Assembly: GCF_000275845.1 (NCBI RefSeq)
Contig: NW_006766899.1
Coordinates: 14,367-53,031 of the forward strand
Direction: 5' to 3'
DNA: 38,665 nt
Source: Dichomitus squalens LYAD-421 SS1
Taxonomy: Eukaryota > Basidiomycota > Agaricomycetes > Polyporales > Polyporaceae
The notes beneath the pieces are model-generated. The model did not search any database, was not told the DNA's origin, and saw only the letters and a list, made by a program, of their open reading frames with translations. Position numbers and translations under genes: made by a program. This document shows positions 1 to 11,513 of this stretch, piece by piece (position 1 is the first letter of the stretch; each line of letters begins with the position of its first letter).

Positions 1-2308
1 CAGATGGGCTCTGCTTCATCCCTGCTTCACCATAGTCCGCACAAGAGCAGCTGTCAAAATTCACCAACCTAATATCGGGCTCATATAGAGCGCCGAAGAC
101 AGGCTATAATAGCAGTAACTGTCATTGTTTTGACTAGGCGGGCCTCGGTAGTAGCTGCTCTAATCCCTCAGGCCTCAAGTAGGATGGCCTCAGATGTCTG
201 ATCACATTCCACGTCGATCATGGTAGCCATCCCAATACTCTAGAAAGAGAGAATCAAGCAGGCTGCCAAAAGGGTAGAGCCTCGAGACAAGTTACGACGT
301 GCGCGTGAGCTCTGATAACAACCGCCCGGAGTTACTGGGAGGCATCCGAACGCATGCACTCGCCTGAGTAACTCGAGTTCTCTCGAGATTGAAAACCGAG
401 ATATTATTACTATATTTGGGCATGAAATGCCGGTAACTCTAACTCCAACTCTTTGCCGAACAGGCCCTTAGAGAAATGTTCGAGACAAGTCAGAGACACG
501 TCGACGTCACCGGTGTAAGGACATGCACGTCTGACCCGGCCGCCGTGAGGGAAATAAAAGACGAGTAATGAGCGCCTAAATCCGTCCGCCCAATCTGAAT
601 CGAGACCTCCCGACCTCAACCGCTCTTACACGACTTTCACCAATGTAAAACAGCTGAACCCATGTAGGTTCTCGCTGGGACTCATTGACTGTAACAGTTG
701 TCTGTCCGTGCGCACAGGCGCTGTGTGGGCGCTTGTATACCAAAACAGACAGGTGTTCCATGTCGACGTGTGCGTCCATTTGGCCGTCATTTCCCCGTAC
801 CTGTTTTCAAACTGTTAGTTACCCTGTTATTACTGACAGGTAACCAAACTGCCAGCTCATCGGTCGGAGTTTCTGACGATACTCACCCTCAGATTCGTCC
901 CGTCAATCCCACACAGCTGGCACTGGCACACAAACGTGTGCTTCCGCTGTCATACACGAGTCCTCGACCGCCTCAAAAAGACGTTCGTCTCGTCCAGAAT
1001 CGCCGCGGCCCTCCCTGGCGCGGGTCTGCAGCTAAGGGCGGGCGGACTCGGCGAACAGCCGCTGTCATCAGGTTCGCCGAGAAGTTCACCTTGAGCTCGT
1101 ACGTCAGCTGAAGCCTCCGCCATCTGACGATCCCGTTCCCGTACTATCCAGAAGTTCGACTGTCATTCTACTTTACGAATATTCCCACTCTTGTCGAAAT
1201 CGAAGCGTTCTGAGTCGGACCGAGCCGCCGTCGCTCTGCTTCACCGTCTGGCTGATGACATACGGAAGGGTCGCCGGGACGTCAACGGAAACTTCTAACA
1301 CCGTTCCATCGGCCTCGCGAGCCCCGGCTCATAGCTGTTGTGTAGGAGGGCACAGTGCCCATCAGGTGCAAATATTCGTGCGTTCAGTGAGTAAGACTGT
1401 ATACTATCATCCAGACCGCCGTTGACAAACCACTGGCAGTACTGTAGCAGGATTTTGAATGACGCGTACCGTCCCTCTTCTGGACCGCCCGCCTGCCCGC
1501 CCGCCCGCACAAGCAGCTCTAGTTCTGGACCGCATCCTTGCGGTCGGGGCTCGCAATGTATGGAGAAGACTCGGCGCACTGCGCACTGTGCCTGCGTACT
1601 AATCCAGTCACAACACGGATGACTACAATCTTCGTTCGTTTACGGTATGCCCGCACCCGAATGCGCCCCCCCCCCACGAAGTAACCGAGAAACTGTTGAC
1701 ATCGTTGGCAGCCCTTGCGACCTCTCGCCGGTCTGCCTCTGTGCGCCACATGCCCCCATCGAACACTGAGACGACTCCCCACGTTCTACGCCGTACTGTC
1801 CTGACACTGTGTAGGCATCGACCTCGTACCATATTCCGCGGGTCCTAATGTTGTCGTGGCCCACAATAGCCGCGGACGACTGCCGCGCGCGAACCTGATT
1901 GCTTCCTCCACGTCTCCGCAGTCCAAGCGTAGTCATCATCTTGGTCACGGTGAAGGGGGTTGAACCACTCGCAAGTCGACCGCGCCGTGACTTCATCTGG
2001 GCAAGTGGCGATCCAACGCATACGTACCTATCCCGATCATCGCCTTTTTTCCAAAGCCTGTGAACGATGATGAGCAGACGGCCAATCGCTTGCGTGTTTT
2101 CGTGCCCTGACGGCGTCAGCTAGTCCCTCATTGTCGGTCTCTATTCTCATAGCTGACGTATGGCTCCCTTCCAGCGCCGCTTTCCCTCCTTTCCAGAGCG
2201 CTTCTCCCATTAGTTATATTCCACCAGTGTCTAGCCTCAGTCCCGGTGTGCTTTCCCTGGCATCTATACCTCACAGGCTTACGTCGTACCAAGGGCATGG
2301 CAGAGGAG
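1..2308. other. Gene-poor left flank, no recognisable gene
   Basis: No reading frame here resembles a known protein family. The longest open stretches (for example 698-1111 on +, 1640-1996 on -) lack family motifs and convincing splice sites. The visible features are a CCGCCCGC-type short repeat at about 1485-1508 and a run of ten C at 1666-1675. The last 150 bases before 2309 are pyrimidine-rich, as is common upstream of fungal start codons, and probably contain the P450 promoter. It may be decayed repeat sequence, but no ends were found. Confidence 0.5.
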
Positions 2309-4533
2309 ATGGAGTCATCCGCTCAGCTCAATATTGTGCCTTTCGTGCTACTCTTGTCTTTGGTCAGTGCATTCGATTGCCTCTCATAATGGGTGTAGAC
2401 AGGCTCATTATCCTTATGCCAACAACGTAGCTCGCACATCAAGTCCTCCGTCTCTATGAGACCTACTCTTTTTCCTTCTACGCGCTGGTCCTGTTGCTCC
2501 CGCCCGCGGTTTTGACCGCGATATCCACTCCTGGAGAACCCTCGCCTTCGGCCATACTCGGCGGCTTCTTCCTAAGCCTTGTGCTGTATCTGGCAGGGCT
2601 GACTGCAACGATGGTAGCCTACCGGCTCTCACCACTGCACCCATTGGCGCGCTATCCTGGTCCTTTGTTATGCAAAGTCTCCGCACTCTGGCTTGCGTAC
2701 AAGAGCACCAGTGGGACGCAGCACCGCTACGTGAAGTCTCTCCACGATCGTTACGGGGACGTGGTCCGGATCGGTCCGTTTGCATACCACGTCTCTCCGG
2801 TGTCTAATTGGTTCAACCTGGCCTAACTTAACGGTGTGTAGGTCCGAACAACCTGTCGATCCGCAGGGGTTCGGCAATCTCCGCTCTACTCGGCGCGTCT
2901 GGCATGCCCAAGGGACCTCGTGAGTGTGCACTCGTTCGCAAAGTCAGGAAAGTAGTGGAAATTAACAAATTGATATCGCCCAGATCATATTGGCAGACAC
3001 TTTTCCGAAAAGGATCCTGACCTGCTTTCGATACCGGATACCGAACACCACCTACGACGTAGGCGAGCCTGGGCCCGTGGGCTCACGTCAAAGGCGTTGA
3101 AGGAGTACGAAGAGCAGATGGCGCTCAGGGTCAACCAGCTCGTAAGCCGTCTGCAGGAACAGAAGGGGGAGGTCCACATCGACGAATGGTTCAACCGCTT
3201 CACGTGAGTCTAGTTACGGTCTCGGCCGACCACAGCAGTCCCTTCGCTGACGAGTATCCTGTGCCGGCCACGCTAGGTATGACTTCATGTCGGATATGGC
3301 GTACGTGTTAGATTGTCAGACCAAGATATATGAGTGTGGCATGGGACATTGACGAGACTGCCAAACAGATTGGGAGGTGGCTCGAACCTTCTCGATGGAG
3401 AAAAGACAGACTTCTGGTCTTCTTTGAATGAAGAGGCGAAGTACGTTTGGTAGGATCATTCGTCATCGAGCACACTCACACGGATCTCTGTGCAGACCGG
3501 CGACATTCTTTGGGCACGTACCATGGCTCGGCGTGCTTGTGGGGCGTCTTCCCATTCCGAATGGGCACAAGATGTTCATCGAACAGTGTAGAGTCCAGGC
3601 TGTGCGCCGCATGCAGCGAGGCACTACTACTCCAGATTTGTTTTACTATATCGTGAGCGTTTCCTGACATGCCTAGTGCTTTTCGAAACGTGACTAAACA
3701 GGGTCACCATCGTAGAGCCACGAGGATGTTCAAGATTCCAAGTATGCTCGGCCAACGATAGACCAAATCCTCAGCGATGGCATTCTTGCCATGGTCGCGG
3801 GCTCGGATACAATCGCGACTACGCTGACAGCTGTCGTCGCCTGCCTTCTCACTTACCCGGCTGTGTACAAGCAGCTACAAGAAGAGGTTGACAGATTCTA
3901 TCCCCCTGGAGAGGTTGTGCATACGAAACATCATCAAGAGATGCACTACCTAACTGCGGTCATGTGGGTAGTTCTCCGAATGCAGGATGTGTCATCACTC
4001 ACTCCGGTTTCAGCAACGAGACGCTTCGTCTCTTCTCAGCTGTTCCTTCTACTACCCAACGCAAGGTGCCTTCTCACGGTCAAGGCATCACGGTAGAGTC
4101 GCTGTGGGTGTTCCTCGTAGCTCACATGACACGTTGGTCTGATTCAAGCATTGTGCGCAGGTATATCCCTCCCGGGACGTCCTTCTGGGTACCTGCCTAC
4201 TCGATTCACCGTGACCCCAGGGACTTCTCTCCGTCGCCCGAAGCATACCTCCCGGAGCGTTGGCTTCCCGAATGGAAGGAAGCTAGCGCAGCGCATGTGC
4301 ACAACGAGGGCGCGTTCATTCCGTTCTCTTACGGTCCCATGAACTGCGTCGGGAAGGGATTAGCGATGCAGGAGATGAGGATGGTCGTCTGTGCGCTGCT
4401 GCAGCGCTTCAAGCTGCGGCCGCGCCAGGGTTGGGACATAACCGATTATGAGGGCGGCCTAAAGGATTACTTCGTTACGGTTCGCGAGCATCTACCCGTG
4501 ATCTTGAAACCTCGCGGAAAGAACATCGACTGA
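2309..4533 (+). CDS. Cytochrome P450 monooxygenase (CYP67-like), 552 aa
   Basis: Heme-thiolate monooxygenase, probably anchored in the ER and reduced by NADPH-P450 reductase; substrate unknown. Ten exons: 2309-2362, 2431-2773, 2842-2919, 2984-3203, 3277-3300, 3369-3440, 3496-3652, 3716-3963, 4014-4103, 4161-4533. They total 1659 nt with all junctions in frame. Visible family marks are a proline hinge (ARYPGP) after the membrane region, the I-helix AGSDT at about 344-348, the ExxR helix ETLR at 401-404, PERW at 460-463, and the heme loop FSYGPMNCVG with cysteine ligand C491. The length fits the family. The N-terminus holds about three hydrophobic segments rather than one. The start at 2309 was chosen because it gives a short hydrophobic first exon that splices in phase; an ATG-less frame at 2494 lies inside exon 2. 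The family call rests on overall resemblance only; a CYP number cannot be assigned by eye. Confidence 0.95.
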
Positions 4534-5190
4534 CATGGGGGAGGCGAAGGCCGGAGATGGCACATCGAGCAAGTGCGGAATATTGGAGTAGAGGTTAGCA
4601 GTCTAGGGGCATAAGCCGATGATGCCCCGTAGTTATGCTAGCCCAGTACAATGGAGAACTGTTTCCGTACCACGCAAACATACTCGCACGCGCACGTTAT
4701 TCTCGCAGCCGTGGATGAATGCGTGTTGCAGTCCCAAAGCCAGCAAGTCCAACTCAGTGAGTTCTTCTCGCGAAGGACGCTGTAACGTCGGCCTGAGTTT
4801 GCGCCGCTAAAACAGTGCGATTACTATGAGCGCAGGAAAACCTTCAGCAACAGCTGTGGCAGAGTCCCGATTGCCGTTACAATGCACTGGCATGGGGCAT
4901 CGGTAGCGAGATCACCCATCAGTATGGAGGATAGCTACGATCCCACACAAGGGCTCTATGATGGACTAGAGGTCGTGATCCTGACGGTTGGCTCACAGAA
5001 AAAATGGATGCATTATATAGTACTGACAACCCCACCGCGCCGGCTGCCAACAGTCATGGCAAAACAGGTTGGAACTGCCACAAGAGACGGCCGTACGGTT
5101 CCGCGGGTTGTCCCTGCAAGCCTCACTACACATGAGACCGCGACAGTGCTAGTGAGCAGTCACCATCGCAATACAGGGCACCTCTTCAGC
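4534..5190. other. Convergent intergenic region
   Basis: This lies between the 3' ends of the P450 (+) and the uncharacterised nuclear protein (-). It should contain both 3' UTRs. No motif, repeat or further gene is recognisable; the + frame from 4882 mainly shadows the gene on the other strand. Confidence 0.5.
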
Positions 5191-7249
5191 TCATGCAACA
5201 GCGCCTCGCAGACCGTTCCACACCCAACGACTCCCGCCTTCCGGATTGACCCTCCCGACCAGCAACTGCATCTCCGTCGAGACGATCCGGATCCCTCGCC
5301 GCCCGTCACTCTGAGCCCGCGCATGCTTCTGCTTCAACCTCTCGTCCCACCGCTTGTGCGCCCACGACCTGCGTGGCCTGGCGCCCGTCGCCGAGAGTCG
5401 GCGGGACTCCATCGGAGTGACCTTGAGCTTCTTCGCAGGCGGCGGCCGGACGTCGCGGTTCTTGGCCTTTCGGAGCGCCATCACCGCGGCGAGGGGGATG
5501 TCGGGCTCGCTGTCGGAGTCAGATTCGTACTCGGAGATCTCCCCTTCCTCCCTTTCGTCATGTTCACGCTTGCGCTTGCGGTTGACTAAGGGGCAAGGAG
5601 CAGTTCGAAAATTCCACGTGGACGTTGCAGCGGGAGGCATATCCAGTTGTCGAGTCTCGACGGTATGCGGAGATACATAGTGGTCAGGCCCCGCAGCGGA
5701 TGAAACATGTCCTAGATGGTCCTGTGTTGACCTGCGGTTGGCATGGAGTCGCCTGACAGTGTCCCGTAGCGGTTCTTCGTCCGACTCGCTGTCGGAATCG
5801 ACACTTGCATCCGACGCCTCAGAGAACAAGCTGCCCATAGATGAGCAAGAGCCCGCCATAGAGATGTCCGCAGTCCCGTCCTCAGCAGCAGCCAAAATAG
5901 CCAGACCCCGGCTGGGTGACCACTCCGCGGCGGTGATAGTGGGTACGACAGGGGGGGCTTCTGGGAGGCTGCGACTCTGCTCGAGGGGAACGATAGCTGG
6001 CACGTTGCTGTCGTAGCGCGGTTGCAGCTCGTATGTGTCGCCCCAACAGAGACGGATGAACCCATTTTTGTGTACGGGAGATAAGGCAGTCGACCCGCTC
6101 GCGGATCCTGTTGCAGAGGTTCCCAGCCCAGGGGCTCGTACCAGTGTCTCGTCAAGCGCAGTAGAGAGGGCAGAATAGTCGCTAGGCCGGAATGCTGGGA
6201 CCTGTGAGGAATTCGAGATGACTTGGCCTGTGAGCGCATTGTCGCAGAGTCCAGCGTCGTCGAGACAGTGAGACACCTTGGAGGCAAGCGACGGAGTTGA
6301 CTCAAAGACGTAGGCCATTAGGGGATCATGAGATGGAGCCACAGGTAGACCATACAGTGCCAAGGTGGAAAGAGACTCAGTCATGTTTCCCGAGTAGGGC
6401 GTGGTCGCAGACGGAGGGTCAAAAGTGACCGAGCCGAAGGATGAAATTGACAACAGTGATCGGTAGGGCTCCGACCCCACGCATACGCTTTCCATCTCCG
6501 ATGCAGAATGGTATGTCGAGTCCGCATCAGCTGCAGGAGGGGAACAGAGCAAAGCCACGTCGCGCGACCCAGCAAGACCGTCCCTGTCTTTGACCTCCAG
6601 GTCGCCGTTGCCGTCCGGAGCGCTCTCAGAGTCCAATATGCTATTAATGACATTAGTTCAGCGCAACTCAGAAGACACAACTCAATCTTTACATACCCTT
6701 CGTGATCGGGTTGGGCTGTCGGGGCCACGGCGTCGAGTTGGCAGATCAAGCTGTGCACTTCGATAACTAGCCGTCTCGCCTGCCGGACGTCACAGTTGTG
6801 TAGAGTGCTTCTCAGGGGAGCCGGTACGCTATCCCCGCGCTCCGAACCAAGGTCTTCGTCGTCAGCTGCAGTAGCAGGGCATACCTTCGCGACGACGTAG
6901 ACGGCTCGTCCGCGGCGGATGACGACCTTCTCGGTGACACTGGGAGTGTCCACCGACGATGGCACAGCTATGTTCGAGGATGATCGGACAGTTACCAGCG
7001 CTTCTGGTGTCACCTGCTGTGAGGTTGACTCCCCGGGGAGTTGCGTGACGAGGCTGCATGTGACCGGCTCGAAGGTGTAGACATCCATCTTGGAAAATGG
7101 GAGCGGAAAGGAGTAAGCCACAGCGACGCCTGCTATGCTCAAAGCGGGGTAGAGATAGACTGTACTGTCCGGCAGTATGCAGATGGGATCCGAGATGCAG
7201 AGACGGCGGTGAGTGAGTGCCCAAAAGGGCGGCCACTTAACCTCGGCAT
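5191..7249 (-). CDS. Uncharacterised serine-rich, probably nuclear protein, 641 aa
   Basis: I do not recognise a family. The model has exons 7249-7242, 7164-6697 and 6640-5191, totalling 1926 nt in frame. The first exon is only 8 nt (Met-Pro-Ser across the junction), chosen because a GTTAAGT donor and a GACAG acceptor join it in phase to an otherwise ATG-less frame. An internal Met near 7090 is the alternative start. The first ~150 residues look folded, with alternating hydrophobic stretches. The middle is serine-, threonine- and acid-rich (for example DSDSESDEE), suggesting disorder and phosphorylation. The C-terminal third has strong nuclear-localisation candidates (KRKRE, then PPPAKKLKV) around an acidic EEGEISEYESDSDSEPD stretch, and ends in a basic region and a Trp-containing tail. 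This composition suggests a chromatin or transcription-associated role, but that is inference. No catalytic motif or zinc finger is visible. Confidence 0.7.
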
Positions 7250-8340
7250 CAACGGGATGTCAGCCTCCGTCGCCGACTTTGGTAGGGGATCGTTGGATGA
7301 GATGACGTATGCGCATTCACAAACTGACCAGAGACTGGAAATGCTGGCTGACGGTCTACGTGCCTCGCGCTCGTAAGTGTAAGGAGTGTGTGATTCAATG
7401 CGTCCACGTACTACGTGCTTTGGTTCGGGTCTCTGCTCAAACTAGCATGATAGAAAGAGAATCGAGTCACACTGATATAGAGTGCGGACGACGGCGGTGG
7501 CTATTCAAGCGATGTGATAAGTTGCATCCCGGGAGTCCGGGGCAGCTCGATGGCAATGAGTCCCATCTGACAGCGTGAGCTCAACTTCCGCAGCCTCAAG
7601 ACGGCAACTCCGAACCGCGAAATCTCTTCTGTTGCTTAGTCAGCGCCATTTTTGGAAATAGGAGCGCCGGTTACACATCCGCCGCGCGACTCGGACCTTC
7701 GACTTGCGTCACCTGGCAGAGCCCTGGGGACGACGTAGACGTCCTCGTCCGTGTTAACATCTCTCCCTGTTCACTTCAAGGGTGGTCTCTAGGAGCGGAT
7801 GCTCAAGGGACTCACTTCAGGAATGGAACTGCCGTTCATCGTCGCCGCCCGCCACTGCCGCGCACGCCGTCGGGGCTGACATGGACAGCGAAGCGACTCG
7901 ATATCCACATGGGTAGCATATTCTTCCGCAGTTGTTTCACACAGTGGGAGTGTTTCCCCTCTAATGGAGATGGTGAGCTCGATGATCTCCTCCATATCCG
8001 CTGCTGACTGAGGCTGACGTATGTTGGAGCAGGAGCGTGCGCCGGAGACGGCTCCGGGAGACCGATTGTACAGTGAGTCCGTTGAGGTATCGGAGAGCTA
8101 ATACCAGAGGACTACACGCTTCGTGAGGCTGACGCGACCGAATGACCCGTGTGCAACGCTCTCGGACCGACTGCTCCTCAACACGGCCTACCACGGATCT
8201 CTCTCTCTCTCTGCGGCCTCTGAACTCACATATAACTGGGAGATCGTACTTCTCTGCATCCCCTTTCGACCCTCATCCTGCTTGTGAACCAACTTCTCCG
8301 TTTCCTGGATCCGACCGACCGAAGGTGAAAGGTGATAGTC
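7250..8340. other. Divergent intergenic region, shared promoter space
   Basis: About 1.1 kb separates the 5' ends of the uncharacterised nuclear protein (-) and the MFS transporter (+), so both promoters should lie here. A short CT repeat sits at about 8198-8213, near the transporter. No third gene is supported: open frames are short and lack family features. Confidence 0.45.
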
Positions 8341-10244
8341 ATGAATGCGGACGCTCGCCGATCTACTTCGCACGAATCGTCTTCGCACTTAGGCCGACCA
8401 GACTCTGTCAAAGACAGTGCAAAGTCAGGAACGACAACCGTCGTTGAGCCCACCGATGTACCACAAAATACCGCATCAGACCCTGGCGATGAAGATGTCG
8501 ACAGGGAGAGCTACGCGCCCGGGCCCGAGGACCGGATTCAGAAACCTCGCGATCAGGATTTGTATGAGGTGAAGATGGGGCCGAATGATCCAGACAACCC
8601 CAAGACTTGGTCGAAGGTATATCGGTGGTACGTCACAGCCCTCTCGGCGTTGCTCCTGCTCAATGCGTAAGTGACTCTCCTCCCCGTCGACGCTACGAAC
8701 TTTCACCGGACTGACGTCCTGCTGCGTAGAACGTTCGCGTCGTCCATCCCGGAGGGCGCTGAGCCAATGCTAGAGAACAAATTCGGTTTCGGCAGGGAGG
8801 TTGCGACACTGACCATCTCCCTCTTTGTGGCTGGCTACTGCGTGGGGCCTCTTGTATGGGGACCCCTCTCCGAGTCGGTCGGGCGAAAGCCTGTGTTCGT
8901 AGTCACCTTCTTCGTCTATACCGGATTCCAGGTCGGCTGCGCACTGTCACAGACCACCGCGCAAATCCTGGTTTTCCGCTTCTTGAGCGGCACCTTCGCC
9001 GCTGCACCTCTCGCCAATAGCGGGTGCGCAACTGAAGTCATATGTCGTCTCAGGAAAGCGGACTGATCGCGATTCCAGTGCCGTCATCTCTGACATGTGG
9101 GATGCAGACATTCGAGGGAAGGCTCTAGCAGTGTTCACGCTCGCTCCATTTGCTGGACCGACGCTTGGACCCGTTTGCAGTGGATTCATGGCGAACGCTG
9201 GAGTCTCGTGGCGCTGGGTATTCTGGCTGCTGACATGCTTCGCGGGGACTGTGCTCATATTGGTCATTTTGACCTTCCCCGAAACATATGCGTGCGTGGA
9301 TCTACGTGTACATCCGATTGTGTACTAACCATATGTCTACATAGACCAGTGTTGCTTGTTCGTCGCGCGAAGAAGCTGCGGAAGGAGACTGGGGACAGCA
9401 GGTATTGGGCTCCCTTGGAGAAGAAAGATGGGACAGCGTTTCAGCGTCTCAAGAAAGTCCTCGCTCGACCATTCGTCGTATTGATATACGAACCCATGCT
9501 TATCGCAATGACCTTATACATGAGTGTACGTATAGTTGATCTTAAGGTGTTGAAGCCCGTACTGATCCTTCGTACCAACAGTTCATCTACGGCTGCATTT
9601 ACCTCCTCTTCGAAGCATACCCTGTCGTCTTCGCAGGTCTACATGGTTTCGACGAGGGCTTCACCGGCCTCACCTTTCTCCCCGTCTTCATCGGCGGCTG
9701 CTTCGGGGTCATCCTCTACCTAGTATACTTCAACCCGCGCTACGAGCGTAAGGTGAAGCAGTTCGCACCCAATCCAGTGCCTCCAGAGTACCGCCTCGAG
9801 GTCTGCATGGTCGCGGCACCTTTCTTCGCCGCCGCCTTCTTTTGGTTCGGCTGGACGTCCTTCCGCAGCGTCTCCTTCTGGGCGCCGATGCTCGCTGGGC
9901 TCCCGCTCGGCGGGTCGATCGTCTTCCTGTTCCTTGGCCTCTTCAACTACACGATCGACGCGTACCTCTTCATGGCCGCCTCTGCGCTATCAGCGATGAC
10001 CGTCGTACGTTCTACGTTCGGTGCGGGCTTCCCGCTCTTCGCGTACCAATTGTACAATAAACTCGATCCTCGGTGGGCGTCGACGCTGCTGGGCTTCATC
10101 GCCACCGCGCTGGCGCCGATTCCCTTCGTCCTCAGGGCTTATGGCCACAAACTACGGCTTAAGAGCCGATACTCGCCCACCGGAGACCTGCCGATCAAAC
10201 CACCTTCTGATGGAGAAAAGCGTGCACAGGGTGTTGAGCCGTGA
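8341..10244 (+). CDS. MFS multidrug/polyamine-type transporter (DHA1), 558 aa
   Basis: Proton-coupled antiporter of the major facilitator superfamily, DHA1 (Flu1/Tpo1-like) branch, expected to export drugs, polyamines or small toxic organics at the plasma membrane. Five exons: 8341-8666, 8730-9023, 9079-9291, 9345-9525, 9582-10244 (1677 nt, in frame). It starts with a ~100-residue hydrophilic cytoplasmic tail containing the DPDNPKTWSKVYRW entry to TM1. The motif-A loop between TM2 and TM3 is GPLSESVGRKPVF at about 153-165. The TM5 region carries LAPFAGPTLGPVCSGF (motif C, antiporter signature), followed by SWRWVFW and PETYAPVLL before the central loop. The C-terminal half supplies TM7-12 and ends in a short hydrophilic tail. 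The start ATG at 8341 is the first in frame. Substrate cannot be read from sequence. A GST gene lies 500 bp downstream, tail to tail. Confidence 0.95.
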
Positions 10245-10747
10245 GGCCTATGATCCATTGACGTCCGTAGTAGTAGTGTTTCAACAGTTTCGTTTGTTGC
10301 TTCGCATGATGGGCATCATGAGGGGCTTTAGCAGGTCCGTCGTCTTCTACATCCACATCCCAAGGGCACTCAGTTCATAGCGCGGTATCACGACACATCA
10401 CGACATCCCTAGTACAGGCTTCCTGGACGCACTGCAGACAACCCAACCTTTGTATAAGTAGCTCACCTCTGGATAGCAGTTCCAAACTCAAATAGCGCAT
10501 CTGCCTAGATCGTTACTAAAATCGATCGCTTGCACCCCAACAGCTTGAACCGCCGTGAGCATCGATACGTATAGTCAAGGGCTTATACATGCTTTTCTCT
10601 CGAACTCGTTCGGGGGCTTTGACCGGTAACCACTCTCCCGCCTCAATGTTTGTTCAGGGACTCCTGTATAGCGAAGGCCTTCTTCACGCTATCGCGAGAT
10701 ATCAGCTTCTGATGCCACCTATAGGTAGTCGTACGTGACAGTCAACG
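10245..10747. other. Convergent intergenic region
   Basis: This lies between the stop codons of the MFS transporter (+) and the GST (-). It should hold both 3' UTRs. I see no gene, repeat or structured RNA in it. Confidence 0.5.
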
Positions 10748-11513
10748 TCAGTCGATGCGGCTCCATCGAAAGGCGCCAAGAACTGGTACGCACGCGAAAA
10801 ACGCCGGATAGTCCTTCTGAACATCGACGCCGGCGTAATCCTTGATTATCAAGTGGAATGCGCCGTGGTTGTACGGGATGAAGGAGATGTCGGCGACGGT
10901 CGGCTTGTCCCCCACGAGCCATTCTTGCTTGGACAGCACCGAGTCGAGGACGGAGAAAACACGGAGCACCTCCTTGCGGTACCGCTCGATGGCGCTCGGG
11001 ACCTGTTCAGGGTGGCTGCGGAGGAACCACACAGCCTGACCGAAGTACGGGCTGTATTACTCAAGCATTCAGTATTGGCCGCAGGCATAATGAAAGTGAC
11101 GGATACAGACCCCTGTCCTGATGCCTGGAAGAAGAGCCACTCGATGAGAGAGTATCTCTCCTTCTCATCGCTGACAGACACCCGTCTCTCGGTGTCGTAC
11201 TTGTCCGCGAGGTAGAGGATGATGGCATCCGACTCCCAGATGACGAAGTCGCCGTTCTTGTGGTCGAAGAGGGCAGGGATGCGGCCATTCGGGTTGAGCT
11301 TGGTGAATTCCGGTGATTTATGCTCGTTTTCGTCGAAGTTGAGGTAAACGGACTCGTACGTGAGCCCGAGCTCTTCGAGCACGAAGACTACCTTCCTGTG
11401 GGCGGGGTAAGGGGTAATCTAAGACAGAAGACGGACTGAGGCAAGGGAAGAACTAACCAGCCATTCGGGGCTATGGTATTGGTGTACAGCGTGAAGTGCT
11501 TGCCGTGCGACAT
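10748..11513 (-). CDS. Ure2p-like glutathione S-transferase, 214 aa
   Basis: Cytosolic glutathione transferase expected to conjugate glutathione to electrophiles or reduce peroxides. Three exons: 11513-11458, 11395-11111, 11051-10748 (645 nt, in frame). The thioredoxin fold comes first: TNTIAPNGWKV at 11-21, matching the PNGWK signature of fungal Ure2p-like GSTs, then NPNGRIPAL with its cis-proline at 53-61 and the glutathione-binding ESDAI at 73-77. The all-helical C-terminal domain includes GQGPYFGQAVWF, where intron 2 falls inside the first glycine codon, and a GDKPTVADISFIPY motif typical of GST helix 6. Length is normal and no prion-like N-terminal extension as in yeast Ure2 is present, so this is a detoxification enzyme rather than a nitrogen regulator. 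Wood-decay fungi carry many such genes. Confidence 0.96.

Noticed and set aside
698..1111. 137-codon open frame on +
   Set aside because: No family motif, no codon pattern like neighbouring genes, and no splice context; treated as chance.
1666..1675. Ten-C run
   Set aside because: A simple homopolymer without context; possibly length-uncertain in sequencing.
4882..5589. 235-codon open frame on +
   Set aside because: Most of it is antisense to the 3' exon of the 641-aa gene, and its residues are the low-complexity shadow of that frame.
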